This document shows positions 10,023 through 18,708 of a stretch of 64,000 nucleotides of DNA, piece by piece. Source of the stretch: Candidatus Manganitrophaceae bacterium (lineage in GTDB: Bacteria > Nitrospirota > Nitrospiria > SBBL01 > JAADHI01); the NCBI GenBank assembly GCA_012960925.1, contig DUAG01000011.1, positions 62,001 to 126,000 of the forward strand. Direction: 5' to 3'. A program made the translations under genes and the position numbers. The notes under the pieces are model-generated. The model saw nothing but the letters and a program-made list of their open reading frames with translations. It was not told the DNA's origin and made no database searches. Numbering within the stretch: the stretch's first letter is position 1; the number at the start of each line of letters is the position of its first letter.

Positions 10023-11566
10023 TCCCTAAAACCAGCGACAAGATCTTAATCCTTGATTTCGGGTCCCAATATACCCAACTTATTGCCCGCCGTGTTCGTG
10101 AAAGCCGCGTTTATTCCGAAATTGTTCCTTACCATCTCTCACTCGATGAAATAAAATCCCATCAACCCACAGGACTGATCCTGTCCGGAGGACCGGCAAG
10201 CGTCTATGGCAGGAAGGCCCCCCGATGTGATGCCGGAATCTTTGATCTTTCTATACCCGTTCTGGGGATTTGTTATGGGATGCAGTTGATGACCCATCTC
10301 GTGGGGGGAAAGGTTGCGCGTTCCAGCAAAAGGGAATATGGGCGTGCCGAATTGTCCCTGATGGAGCGCTCCCTCCTTTTTCGGGGATTGCCACGTAGGA
10401 TGTTGGTATGGATGAGTCATGGAGACCGGATTGAGACCCTTCCGCCGGGCTTTCATGCCATTGCCCAAACGGCCAACTCTCCTGCCGCCGTGATAGAGGA
10501 CAAGCGGCGTAATTTTTATGCCATTCAATTTCACCCCGAGGTGGCGCATACGCCGAATGGCGTCAAAATCCTCCAAAACTTTATATACAAAATCTGCGGG
10601 TGTAAACCAACTTGGGACATGGGATCGTTTATCCATGAGGCCGAAGAAGAGATCAGTCGGCAGATCGGTAGCGGAAAGGCCATTTGCGGACTGAGCGGCG
10701 GGGTGGATTCAAGCGTCGCGGCGGTCCTTGTTCAACGGGTGATCGGAAAACGCCTGAAATGTATTTTCGTGGACAATGGACTTTTGAGGAAGAATGAGGC
10801 CAGATCTGTTAAAACAACCTTTAAAAACAACCTAAAGCTTAACTTAAAATGTGTGGATGCATCAGACCAATTTTTAAGGAAACTTTCTTCTGTTATTAAC
10901 CCGGAGAAGAAACGAAAAATAATAGGCCGCACCTTTATCTCAATCTTCAATGAGGAGTCGAAGCACTTTGGGGATGTTGATTTTCTGGTTCAGGGAACCC
11001 TCTATCCTGATGTGATCGAGAGCGTCTCTCTCAAAGGACCCTCTGCCACGATCAAGACACATCATAACGTCGGCGGCCTGCCGAAACGGATGCGCCTCAA
11101 AACGGTCGAGCCCCTCAGGACCCTCTTCAAGGATGAAGTCCGTAGGCTGGGGCTTAAGCTGGATATTCCGGAGCCGCTTCTTTATCGTCATCCCTTTCCC
11201 GGTCCCGGCCTCGCGGTTCGTATCCTGGGGAAAATCACAAAGGAGAGACTGGACCGCCTCCGGGAAGCAGACGCCATCTTTGAGGAAGAGATTCGATCTA
11301 CGGGCCTCTACCGGTCGATCTGGCAGGCCTTCGCCGTGTATCTCCCGATTCAGAGTGTGGGTGTGATGGGAGATGAGCGCACCTATGAAGACGCCATTGG
11401 CCTTAGGGCCGTGACCAGTCAGGATGGTATGACGGCCGACTGGTTTGAATTTCCACACGATGTCCTGAAGCTTATTTCCAGTCGGATTATGAACGAAGTC
11501 AAAGGCATCAACCGCGTTGTCTACGATATCTCCTCTAAACCCCCCAGCACGATAGAATGGGAGTAA
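10022..11566 (+). CDS. guaA: GMP synthase (glutamine-hydrolysing), non-canonical start
   Basis: Amidates XMP to GMP. The full protein (514 aa) begins [14 protein letters not shown] and has the glutaminase nucleophile C84 (GICYGMQ), the His-Glu pair in QFHPEV, the PP-loop SGGVDSS (225-231), and ends [10 protein letters not shown] as the family does. The first ATG (10280) would be residue 87, after the catalytic cysteine, so it cannot be the start. No ATG, GTG or TTG lies in frame between the upstream stop (10001-10003) and 10280. ATC at 10022 follows GGGGAGGA by 8 bases and overlaps the guaB stop, so I take it as the start. Confidence 0.9.
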
Positions 11567-11672
11567 TATTACTTTGGATGAGTGAGACGGTACCACCTCA
11601 TTCATTGTAAAGGTCCGGTCGATCCTGCTACATTTGTCTTGTCCTGTGTCCCTATCATCGCGAAAGGTTGTT

Positions 11673-12224
11673 GTGAGACTGTTATCCTTGGCCGTGTTTG
11701 TGTCGTTGTTGGCTGAACCCTCTGTCCCTGTCGAGAGTGTGCAATTCTATGATTGGGAGGCGGAGGTGGTCTCGAAGGAGGAAAGGACCACCTGCGTGAT
11801 TCATTTTACGGGGATTACCCAAAACCGTATCGTGATCGTCATGAACCTCTCCCTGGTGGAAGAGAAGGCCGTAGAAGTCGAAGATGAGGGCCGCTACTTT
11901 ACCTTGATTAAAGTTTCAGCAGGGCATATTCACAAGATCGACCTTTCGGATGTGACCCCGATCAAAATTCAGAGTGCCTGGATCAAGACAATCGCAGGGT
12001 CGAGTGAAGGGAAAATCGATAAGATCAATGACGGACCCAACCCCTATTTTCTCGGCGGAACGAAAGGCTTCGACCTGTTTCAATCCCTCGTGCTGGGGAT
12101 AAAGAAGGAGGGTGTGGTGGTCCACTTTGTGGAAGGGCCGGATCTGGAGAAGGTTTTCCGCATACCGCCGCCGCCTCCGGAGATTATCGAGGAGGTCAGC
12201 CATTGCGCGACAGTCAAAATATAG
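11673..12224 (+). CDS. Secreted hypothetical protein
   Basis: I do not recognise the family. From the GTG at 11673 (preceded by GAAAGG) the product is about 183 aa with a short signal-like hydrophobic segment (RLLSLAVFVSLLAEP), then a mixed alpha/beta region with alternating hydrophobic residues suggesting beta strands, and a proline-rich PPPPPEII near the C-terminus. An upstream TTG (11634) would add 13 residues and looks less likely. It lies between guaA and the BolA gene on the same strand. Function unknown; probably periplasmic. Confidence 0.55.
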   Translation: MRLLSLAVFVSLLAEPSVPVESVQFYDWEAEVVSKEERTTCVIHFTGITQNRIVIVMNLSLVEEKAVEVEDEGRYFTLIKVSAGHIHKIDLSDVTPIKIQSAWIKTIAGSSEGKIDKINDGPNPYFLGGTKGFDLFQSLVLGIKKEGVVVHFVEGPDLEKVFRIPPPPPEIIEEVSHCATVKI

Positions 12225-12266
12225 TTTGGAAAGTAAATAAATGTAAAAGAGAGGATAAAGGTAAAT

Positions 12267-12554
12267 ATGAATGATAGGTCTTTGAAAACAAAAGAAATAA
12301 TAGAAAGAAAGATGAAGGAATCTCTGGAGGCCGTTTATGTGGAGGTCATCGATGAGAGCTGGAAACATGCCGGGCATGCTGCCGCCACCGGGGGGGGGTA
12401 TTATATCCTTCGTGTCGCTTCAAAAAAATTTGAAGGTGTGTCACTTGTTAATCGAAACCGAATGGTCTTCGATATCTTAAAAGAGGAAATGAAGGAGGAT
12501 ATCCATGGATTCATCATCAAGGCGATGACCCCTGAGGAGTTTAAAAGCGCTTAA
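12267..12554 (+). CDS. BolA-family protein
   Basis: A 95-aa BolA/IbaG-type protein. Known members bind monothiol glutaredoxins through a shared [2Fe-2S] cluster and take part in iron-sulfur trafficking and stress regulation. The characteristic HAGHAAATGGGYYILRVAS segment (from about residue 36) holds the conserved His and the Gly-rich turn, and the family's FxGxSLVxRxRxV block appears as FEGVSLVNRNRMV. The start follows AAAGG by about 7 bases. No glutaredoxin gene is adjacent. A double hairpin immediately follows the stop. Confidence 0.85.
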   Translation: MNDRSLKTKEIIERKMKESLEAVYVEVIDESWKHAGHAAATGGGYYILRVASKKFEGVSLVNRNRMVFDILKEEMKEDIHGFIIKAMTPEEFKSA

Positions 12555-12650
12555 ATGTCATTCCGGCGCATGCCGGAATGCATGTCTTTTGAGCAAGGCC
12601 GGGAAAATGGCAAAGTTCCCTGGATGCCGGATCAAGTCCGGCATGACATT
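12554..12650. terminator. Twin-hairpin repeat between convergent genes
   Basis: Outer inverted ends AATGTCAT (12554-12561) and ATGACATT (12643-12650) enclose two GC-rich hairpins. The first is ATTCCGGC-GCAT-GCCGGAAT (12560-12579); the second is ATGCCGGA-TCAAG-TCCGGCAT (12624-12644). It separates the convergent bolA-like and DEAD-helicase genes, so a bidirectional terminator role is likely. The sequence also resembles widespread dispersed intergenic palindromes. Confidence 0.65.
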
Positions 12651-12705
12651 CATCTACTTCAATCTTTATTTCCTATGGAGTGCCAGGAATGCTTCGTTGC
12701 ACTCA

Positions 12706-14301
12706 TCACCGAGGCTTTGTTTTCTTAAAATGGCTGACCAGGGGTTTCCGGTCCTTTTCTTTAAAGCTGCGGACGATTTTTTCTGCTTTTTCGAAAGGAA
12801 CAGTGATAAAAGAGAACTTGTCCATGACCTGGATATCACTGATAAGGTTAGATTTAATCGAGACCCTGCTTGAAATAATCTCCACAAGTTTTCTGGCAGT
12901 CATCTTGTCTTTTTTTCCCAGGGCGACAAAAAGTCTCGTCTTCCCTTCTTGATCAAGTTGTCTCCCTCTTGATCCGACTTCTTTAATTTCTCCATACACA
13001 TCAGGATTAAGTTCTTCCTCGAAAGAATAATTCAGGAGTGCCGCCAGAATTTCTGTGGGATGATGGTCTACGAGTAGTTTTTTGGCCCAGTTATAATATT
13101 TAGGATCAATCTCACCTTCAAGGGTTGCCGTCAGATCATCGGTGATCTTTTTCTTCTTGGCAGATATTATATCTTCCACCTTTGGCACTCTTGATTTCTT
13201 GATATCCGTTTTGGCAACACGCTGTATGACCATCAGTCGCTTGTACTCACTCGGCGTAATAAAGGTAATCGCGGTGCCCTGATTTCCGGCCCTTCCCGTA
13301 CGGCCGATTCGATGGACATAGGCATCCGGATCTTGGGGCAGGGCATAGTTGATCACGTGGGTGAGGTTGTTGACATCAATGCCGCGTGCCGCAACATCAG
13401 TGGCGACAAGAATATTTATTTTCTGCTTCCTAAACTTAAGCAGGGTCCTTTCTCTTTGCGCTTGAGAAAGATCCCCGTGAAGAGCTTCTGCGTCATAGCC
13501 TCTGTCTATGAGCTGATTGACCACTGTATCCACGTCGATCTTTGTTCTGCAAAAAATAATCGCGTAAAAATCATCTTCGATATCGATAATTCTGCAGAGG
13601 GCCTCAAAGCGGTCTGCGTGTTTGACCTCAAAATATATTTGCTCCGTCAGGTTGCTGGTCAGTGGTTCTTTTTTCGCGGTGAGCAACTCATACCCGTCCA
13701 TGTATTTTCGTGCGAGAGTTTTGATCCGTCCCGGTATGGTCGCAGAAAACAAGAGTGTTCTTTTGTCGGGATTGGTATGCTTCATGATTTCTTCGATATC
13801 TTCGATAAAGCCCATGTTAAGCATTTCGTCTGCCTCGTCCAGGATGAGGTGCTCAATTTTTCCAAGCTTGAGTGTCCTTCTGTTCAGATGATCAATCACC
13901 CGGCCCGGAGATCCAACAACAATATGCACCCCTTTTTTTAGTCGGCGTAATTGCTGATCAATGGCTTGCCCTCCATAGATCGGAACAATTTTGATATCCT
14001 TTTTCCCTTTGAGTGAATTGATCTCTTCCGCAACCTGAATGGCAAGCTCTCGTGTGGGCACGAGGATGAGCGCCTGCACCGTTTTGGAAGAGGTTTGTAT
14101 CATTTCTATTAGGGGCAGGCCAAAAGCCGCTGTTTTGCCTGTACCGGTCTGGGCCTGGGCAATGATATTGGTATCATCACGCAGCATGACGGGGATGGTC
14201 ATGGCTTGAATCGTAGTGGGTTCTTCAAAGCCCTTTTTATTGATCGCGTCCAGTACTTTTTCTGAAAGTCCAAGATCATTAAATGTTTTGTTGCTTGCCA
14301 T
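12706..14301 (-). CDS. deaD: DEAD-box ATP-dependent RNA helicase (DeaD/CsdA type)
   Basis: Unwinds RNA duplexes in ribosome assembly, mRNA decay or cold adaptation. The 531-aa protein has the Q motif (FNDLGLSEKVLDAI), AQTGTGKT (residues 50-57), DEAD (155-158), SAT (186-188) and HRIGRTGRAG. The C-terminal ~75 residues (from about 455) form a DbpA-type RNA-binding domain, which marks the DeaD/CsdA/DbpA group rather than RhlE. It stands alone with a ~175-base upstream gap before the lipid-kinase gene; long leaders are common for cold-shock helicases, but no specific element was identified. Confidence 0.92.
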   Translation of the reverse strand: MASNKTFNDLGLSEKVLDAINKKGFEEPTTIQAMTIPVMLRDDTNIIAQAQTGTGKTAAFGLPLIEMIQTSSKTVQALILVPTRELAIQVAEEINSLKGKKDIKIVPIYGGQAIDQQLRRLKKGVHIVVGSPGRVIDHLNRRTLKLGKIEHLILDEADEMLNMGFIEDIEEIMKHTNPDKRTLLFSATIPGRIKTLARKYMDGYELLTAKKEPLTSNLTEQIYFEVKHADRFEALCRIIDIEDDFYAIIFCRTKIDVDTVVNQLIDRGYDAEALHGDLSQAQRERTLLKFRKQKINILVATDVAARGIDVNNLTHVINYALPQDPDAYVHRIGRTGRAGNQGTAITFITPSEYKRLMVIQRVAKTDIKKSRVPKVEDIISAKKKKITDDLTATLEGEIDPKYYNWAKKLLVDHHPTEILAALLNYSFEEELNPDVYGEIKEVGSRGRQLDQEGKTRLFVALGKKDKMTARKLVEIISSRVSIKSNLISDIQVMDKFSFITVPFEKAEKIVRSFKEKDRKPLVSHFKKTKPR

Positions 14302-14477
14302 AGTTGTCTCTCTTTCTAAGGATTCTTCATTGATATAAAACAGATGTGTTCAAGGTGGCTGGAAATCGCTTATACAAGGCCCTATCCGGTTCAGTATAAT
14401 ATAAACACTTGTGAGTATGTGGAGAAAATATCAAAAGCGGAAGGGGAGGGCCAGAGTTGGCCTGTATTGGAGTATGC

Positions 14478-15449
14478 TCATGACGACTTATGGGGATAGA
14501 TCAGGCGGATGCTTCGATGGGAAAGATAAAATCGGGCGGGTAGTTTTCCAATTCCTTCTCCATCGGCCTGAACCCGCACCTCTCCTTCCTGAATCGTGAT
14601 CTCTTTTCCCTGAATATAATCAATGCCTTCCCCGCACCGTCCGCTTAAAATAAATCGGGCTGTGAGGAGGAGGTGGTTCATGAACCCGCGGGACTTAAAG
14701 AGGCAAAGTGTCAGGGTGGGGGACAGAAGATCCGATTTCGGGGAAAAGACATAAGGGCCGACGACACAGCTTGCCTTAGTCACGATGCCCGTTGATCCGG
14801 TATAGGGCTTGCCGTCTACCTCAAAGCGAAGCGATGGATAGGTGTATTTGAATATAGCTGCAAATCCGAAGAGAAAGTAGGTCAATAACTTCGGGATTTT
14901 TCTGAAAAACCCTGTCCTGCTCTCGACCCAGTCGGTGACAAAGGCATCGAATCCGGCCCCCGCCATTAAGATGAAGTAGCGTTGGTTCACTTTGGCGGGA
15001 AAGATCGCTTGGGGTTTTCCCTCTAAGATCGTCTGATACGCGCGCATTGGATCCAGTGGAAGTCCGATTTCTCGGACCAGACCATTTCCGGTCCCTGTCG
15101 GAATAATTCCGATCGGTGGAAGGGTCTCCGGTAGGGGACCGTTTTCCTCCGCCAGCAAGCCATTGACGACCTCATTTATCGTGCCATCCCCTCCGGCACA
15201 CAGAAGAAGGCTCCAGCCTTCACCTCTTTTTTTATTCACCAGGCGTGTTGCATCAAGGGACGAATTTGTATAGAAAACATCAAGATATCCAGAGAATCGC
15301 TTAAGATGATCGAGTATTCCTTTAATTTTATTTCTTTTTTGTGAAGACCCGGCTGCGGGGTTAATGATGAACAAGACCTTTGTAAGAAGCAAGGGTCGAC
15401 AGGGCGTGGACGATCGCGGAGAATCAGCGGTTTTAATCTTTCCTCCCAT
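14478..15449 (-). CDS. Diacylglycerol/lipid kinase family protein
   Basis: The 323-aa protein carries the DAGK catalytic fold: FIINPAAGS near residue 30, the nucleotide motif GGDGTINEVVNGL (about residues 87-99), PTGTGNGLVREIGLP, and a C-terminal VRVQADGEG motif. Homologues include YegS and DgkB, which phosphorylate lipids such as diacylglycerol, phosphatidylglycerol or sphingoid bases; the substrate here is not predictable. It lies 65 bases downstream of a polyprenyl synthase on the same strand, probably one operon. The start is uncertain: a GGGAGGAAAG stretch lies just inside the ATG at 15449. Confidence 0.82.
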   Translation of the reverse strand: MGGKIKTADSPRSSTPCRPLLLTKVLFIINPAAGSSQKRNKIKGILDHLKRFSGYLDVFYTNSSLDATRLVNKKRGEGWSLLLCAGGDGTINEVVNGLLAEENGPLPETLPPIGIIPTGTGNGLVREIGLPLDPMRAYQTILEGKPQAIFPAKVNQRYFILMAGAGFDAFVTDWVESRTGFFRKIPKLLTYFLFGFAAIFKYTYPSLRFEVDGKPYTGSTGIVTKASCVVGPYVFSPKSDLLSPTLTLCLFKSRGFMNHLLLTARFILSGRCGEGIDYIQGKEITIQEGEVRVQADGEGIGKLPARFYLSHRSIRLIYPHKSS

Positions 15450-15514
15450 TCTCGGATGTGGGCGGAGAAGGCCGTCCTATTTTGATTGTAAAACGAGTGA
15501 TGCCAGTGGAAAGG

Positions 15515-16498
15515 TCAGTGATCCCTTTCAATGACATAATCGGCCATCGTGACGAGGGATTGGCGATGGGTTGAATCCTTAAAAGAAGAGAGAGCTTCTT
15601 TTGCCAGGTTGACAAAATCTTTGGCCTTGTTGATTGAATAATCGATTGACCCATAGTGTCGCATGAGATCAGTCACATACTTCAGTTCCTCTTTCTGTAT
15701 CGTGGCCTCTCCGATCAGGTGTTCAAGTTCTTTTTTCTCTTCTTCCTTGCAGTGTTGGAGCAGATGAATAAGGGGGAGAGTAATTTTCCCGCCCGAGAGG
15801 TCTTCGCCGAGGGATTTTCCCAGGCGCTTTCCATCGGCGATGTAGTCCAGCGTATCATCGGCCACCTGAAAAGCTATACCGATGTGACGTCCATAGGACG
15901 AGAGGGCCTCTTTTGTTTCTTCGGATCCCTTCGCAATAATTGTTCCGATACGGCAACTGGCTGAAATGAGTGACGCCGTTTTATATTCGACAATCTTGAA
16001 GTAGGTCTCCTCTGAGAGATTGAAGTCCTTGCTGTGATAAAACTGGAGCGTTTCCCCCTCAGTCATGCTACGGCAGGTTTTGGAGAGCACTAGGTTGATC
16101 TCATGGTTTTCCATTGTCACGGCCTGACAAACAGCGAGGGTATAGAGGTAATCACCGACAAGAATACTGGGTTGGTTCCCCCACTTTACGCGCGCAGTTG
16201 CATTCCCGCGACGTACCTCCGCATTATCCAGGACATCGTCATGAAGGAGCGTGGCCGTATGAATATATTCAATCAGGCCCGCGCCAACAAGAAGCTGTTC
16301 TTTATCTTCGGAACTGCCTGCGAGTTCCGAAGAAATCATCAGAAAAAGAGGTCGGATTCGTTTGCCGCCGCTGTTAAGGATATAGGTGGCGATATCGTTG
16401 ACAAGGTCGATTTTAGAGTCCAGTCCCTTCAGGATCTGTCCTTCAACCTCGTCTAACGATTTCTTGTATGTGGACCAGACACAATCCATTCCCTCCAC
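15515..16498 (-). CDS. Trans-polyprenyl diphosphate synthase (IspB/HepT type)
   Basis: Makes the long isoprenoid diphosphate chain for quinones by sequential condensation of isopentenyl diphosphate. At 327 aa it has both aspartate-rich motifs, DDVLD (residues 87-91) and DDTLD (214-218), plus GGKRIRP (44-50). The length and LLHDDVLDNAEVRRG context fit octaprenyl or solanesyl-type enzymes; chain length cannot be fixed. The start is GTG at 16498 with AAAGGAG 7 bases upstream. A strong promoter lies 39 bases further up. It probably supplies the quinone side chain used by complex I. Confidence 0.88.
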   Translation of the reverse strand: MEGMDCVWSTYKKSLDEVEGQILKGLDSKIDLVNDIATYILNSGGKRIRPLFLMISSELAGSSEDKEQLLVGAGLIEYIHTATLLHDDVLDNAEVRRGNATARVKWGNQPSILVGDYLYTLAVCQAVTMENHEINLVLSKTCRSMTEGETLQFYHSKDFNLSEETYFKIVEYKTASLISASCRIGTIIAKGSEETKEALSSYGRHIGIAFQVADDTLDYIADGKRLGKSLGEDLSGGKITLPLIHLLQHCKEEEKKELEHLIGEATIQKEELKYVTDLMRHYGSIDYSINKAKDFVNLAKEALSSFKDSTHRQSLVTMADYVIERDH

Positions 16499-16536
16499 AG
16501 AAGATCTCCTTTAATCAGGTCGAAAAGTACGGAAAT

Positions 16537-16565
16537 AGTATGGGATGCTACCTGTTATGTCAAGT
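16537..16565 (-). promoter_or_regulatory. Sigma70 promoter for the polyprenyl synthase operon
   Basis: Read on the minus strand: TTGACA (16565-16560), 17 bp, TACTAT (16542-16537). A perfect -35 with optimal spacing. Confidence 0.6.
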
Positions 16566-16677
16566 TAAAACGTCTATTCTGGAACCTGTGTAAAAGAACT
16601 TGACACAGTCAATATTTTCAATCAGACTTGCCCGGAATAGGCAGGCTTCATCCCTTCTGAAGTTCGGATAGGAACCC

Positions 16678-17088
16678 GTGATGTCGGAGCAACTTTCTCA
16701 AATAGCCGTTCGTCCCTCGCGAAAGGTTCCACGCGATATCATCATCTTGGGTATTGTCATGATTGTTTCCGGGTTTTATGATGTCAAAATCATTCTTGAC
16801 CATCCGGAATATGAACTTCCGATCATGGGGATGAAGTTTGGGGGAACGGTCGGTCGGATGGTTATCTTTCTTTTCCCCCTCCTTCATTTTGTCGTCGGCT
16901 ACGGTGTGATTCGCTGTCGGCGATGGGCCTACTACCTTTTCATCGCATTTGCCGCATACGGCATTATCAGTCCCCTCATCAACTACTTCCGCATGCCTCC
17001 TCCGCACCGTATTCGAACCATACTACTCATCGGCAGTGTTATTGTGTTGGGATATCTCTACAAACGAAGAGCCTACTTCAAAACCTAA
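16678..17088 (+). CDS. Small integral membrane protein, unknown function
   Basis: A 136-aa protein with about four predicted transmembrane segments: ILGIVMIVSGFYDVKII, VIFLFPLLHFVVGYGVI, AYYLFIAFAAYGIIS and ILLIGSVIVLGYLY. It ends in basic residues, which suggests a cytoplasmic C-terminus. The start is GTG 16678 or ATG 16681. It is transcribed away from the polyprenyl synthase and toward the nuo operon, and is followed by a 141-bp repeat element. I do not recognise the family. Confidence 0.6.
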   Translation: MMSEQLSQIAVRPSRKVPRDIIILGIVMIVSGFYDVKIILDHPEYELPIMGMKFGGTVGRMVIFLFPLLHFVVGYGVIRCRRWAYYLFIAFAAYGIISPLINYFRMPPPHRIRTILLIGSVIVLGYLYKRRAYFKT

Positions 17089-17106
17089 TCCTAATCCTTG
17101 TTTTAC

Positions 17107-17247
17107 GTGATGTTTCAGGTTGCCTAGATTTGGCTTCAGGGTAAGGCACGAGGAGCGCAGAACCGGAGCGTATACTTTAATGCGTGAGGATTCGAGTACC
17201 ACAGAAACGCAGCAATGGAGCCAAAGATAGGTGAGATGAATCGTTAC
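17107..17247 (+). repeat. 141-bp intergenic element, family 2, copy A
   Basis: Same length and about two-thirds identity with copy B (36616-36756, opposite strand). Shared blocks include CCTAGATTTGGCTTCAGGG and AACGCAGCAATGGAG, and the core AGCGTAT...GCGTGAGGATTCGAGTACC. It ends three bases from the nuoN stop, so it forms the 3' untranslated region of the nuo operon and may act as a terminator. Confidence 0.7.
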
Positions 17248-17250
17248 GTT

Positions 17251-18708
17251 TTACTTTAGTGCCAGATTGGAGAATATCTCTGTGGCGGCCATGGACCAAT
17301 CCATGAAGGTCTTTGGGAAAACACCCAGGGCAAAGACGCCGATCAGTGAAATGCAGACCACGGTCCGAAGGGGAAGGGGAATGGGGATCGCCGATGTATC
17401 TGTCGGTTCGGCAATGTAGATCTTCTTGACGACTACGAGATAATAGTACATTGAAATGACGATATTAATCAGACCGACGATGACGAGTAAGATCAGGTTT
17501 TGATTGATGGCGGCCGCAAAGATATAAAGCTTGGCAATAAATCCTCCAAGGGGAGGAACCCCTGCAAGTGAGAGAAGGAAGACCAGGAGCGAAAATGCGA
17601 GAAAGGGAGAGCGCCGGTTCAGTCCGGCCAGATCGTCGATATCATCCTTGTCCGTGAGGTTGGAGAAGGCGATCACAACGGCAAAGGCCCCGATGTTGGC
17701 AAAAAGATAGGCCAGGAGATAGAAGAGAATGGAATCCCCGCCCATCTTCGTTCCGGCGGCCAGGCCGATCAGTATATTCCCGATCTGGGCGATCCCCGAA
17801 TAGGCGAGCAGCCGCTTCATATTCTTCTGTGCGATGGCCACGATGTTTCCATAGGTCATCGAGAGGATGGCCAGACCCACCATGAACCAGACCCAGTCGC
17901 TTCGCATCCCTGAAAAGGTCGAGAGAATGACCCGTAAGGTGACCGCAAAAGCGGCCCCCTTTGGGGCAATGGAAAGGAAGGAGGTCACGGGTGTCGGAGC
18001 ACCTTGATACACGTCCGGGATCCATGCGTGGAAGGGAACAGCGCCGATCTTGTACCCGAGCCCGACGAAGATAAACAGCAATCCGATGATGGCCCCCAGG
18101 GAGGGCGTGATATTTATCAGCTCAGCAAACCGGATGGTGCCTGTTGCTCCGTAGACCAGGCTGATCCCGTAGATGATAATGGAGGATGTCAGGACCCCCA
18201 GGATAAAGAACTTGATTCCGGCTTCACTTGATTTTTCATCATCTCTTAGGTAGTTCACAAGAACATAAAATCCGAAGGTCGAAAACTCCAGGGAGAGATA
18301 GAGTGAGAGGAAATCGTTGGCCGAGGCCATGAACATCATTCCAAGAACAGAAAAAAGAATGAGGAAGTAATACTCGCCCCTAAAGTACTTGGCCTTGTTG
18401 ATGTAATCAATCGACGAAAGGATGATCAGCATGGCCGTGATCAAAACGAAGATTTTGAAGAAGAGGGCCAGGGGATCCAGGATAAACATTTCGCCAAAGA
18501 GGGTTCCGGATTTTCCAGAGGCGAAGTACCCGATCAGTTGAAGACCAATAAGGCCGCATCCGGCCAGGGAGAGATAAGCGAGTCGGTCCTTGCCAACCTT
18601 TGGAAAGAGGAAGTCGATTGAAATAACAAGACAAACCAGGAGGGTCATCCAGAGTTCGGGAGCCATCAGCGAGAGATCGATATCAGCAAGGTTCAGCGGA
18701 GCGGCCAT
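17251..18708 (-). CDS. nuoN: NADH-quinone oxidoreductase subunit N
   Basis: Antiporter-type proton-channel subunit next to the NuoA/J/K/H core of complex I. From ATG 18708 (overlapping the nuoM2 stop as ATGA) it has 485 aa and about 14 helices. The key charged residues are all present: E141 in helix 5 (LYLSLEFSTFGFY), K220 in helix 7 (GLGYKIGAVPFHAWIP), K250 in helix 8 (IAPKGAAFAV), and the helix-12 lysine in GGFIAKLYIF. It should therefore be a working pump module. An upstream start at 18831 would lie inside nuoM2 and encodes non-membrane sequence, so it was rejected. It is the last gene of the operon. Confidence 0.95.
   Translation of the reverse strand: MAAPLNLADIDLSLMAPELWMTLLVCLVISIDFLFPKVGKDRLAYLSLAGCGLIGLQLIGYFASGKSGTLFGEMFILDPLALFFKIFVLITAMLIILSSIDYINKAKYFRGEYYFLILFSVLGMMFMASANDFLSLYLSLEFSTFGFYVLVNYLRDDEKSSEAGIKFFILGVLTSSIIIYGISLVYGATGTIRFAELINITPSLGAIIGLLFIFVGLGYKIGAVPFHAWIPDVYQGAPTPVTSFLSIAPKGAAFAVTLRVILSTFSGMRSDWVWFMVGLAILSMTYGNIVAIAQKNMKRLLAYSGIAQIGNILIGLAAGTKMGGDSILFYLLAYLFANIGAFAVVIAFSNLTDKDDIDDLAGLNRRSPFLAFSLLVFLLSLAGVPPLGGFIAKLYIFAAAINQNLILLVIVGLINIVISMYYYLVVVKKIYIAEPTDTSAIPIPLPLRTVVCISLIGVFALGVFPKTFMDWSMAATEIFSNLALK

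Noticed and set aside
10940-11605. 221-codon minus-strand frame opposite guaA
   Set aside because: Shadow of a well-conserved enzyme.
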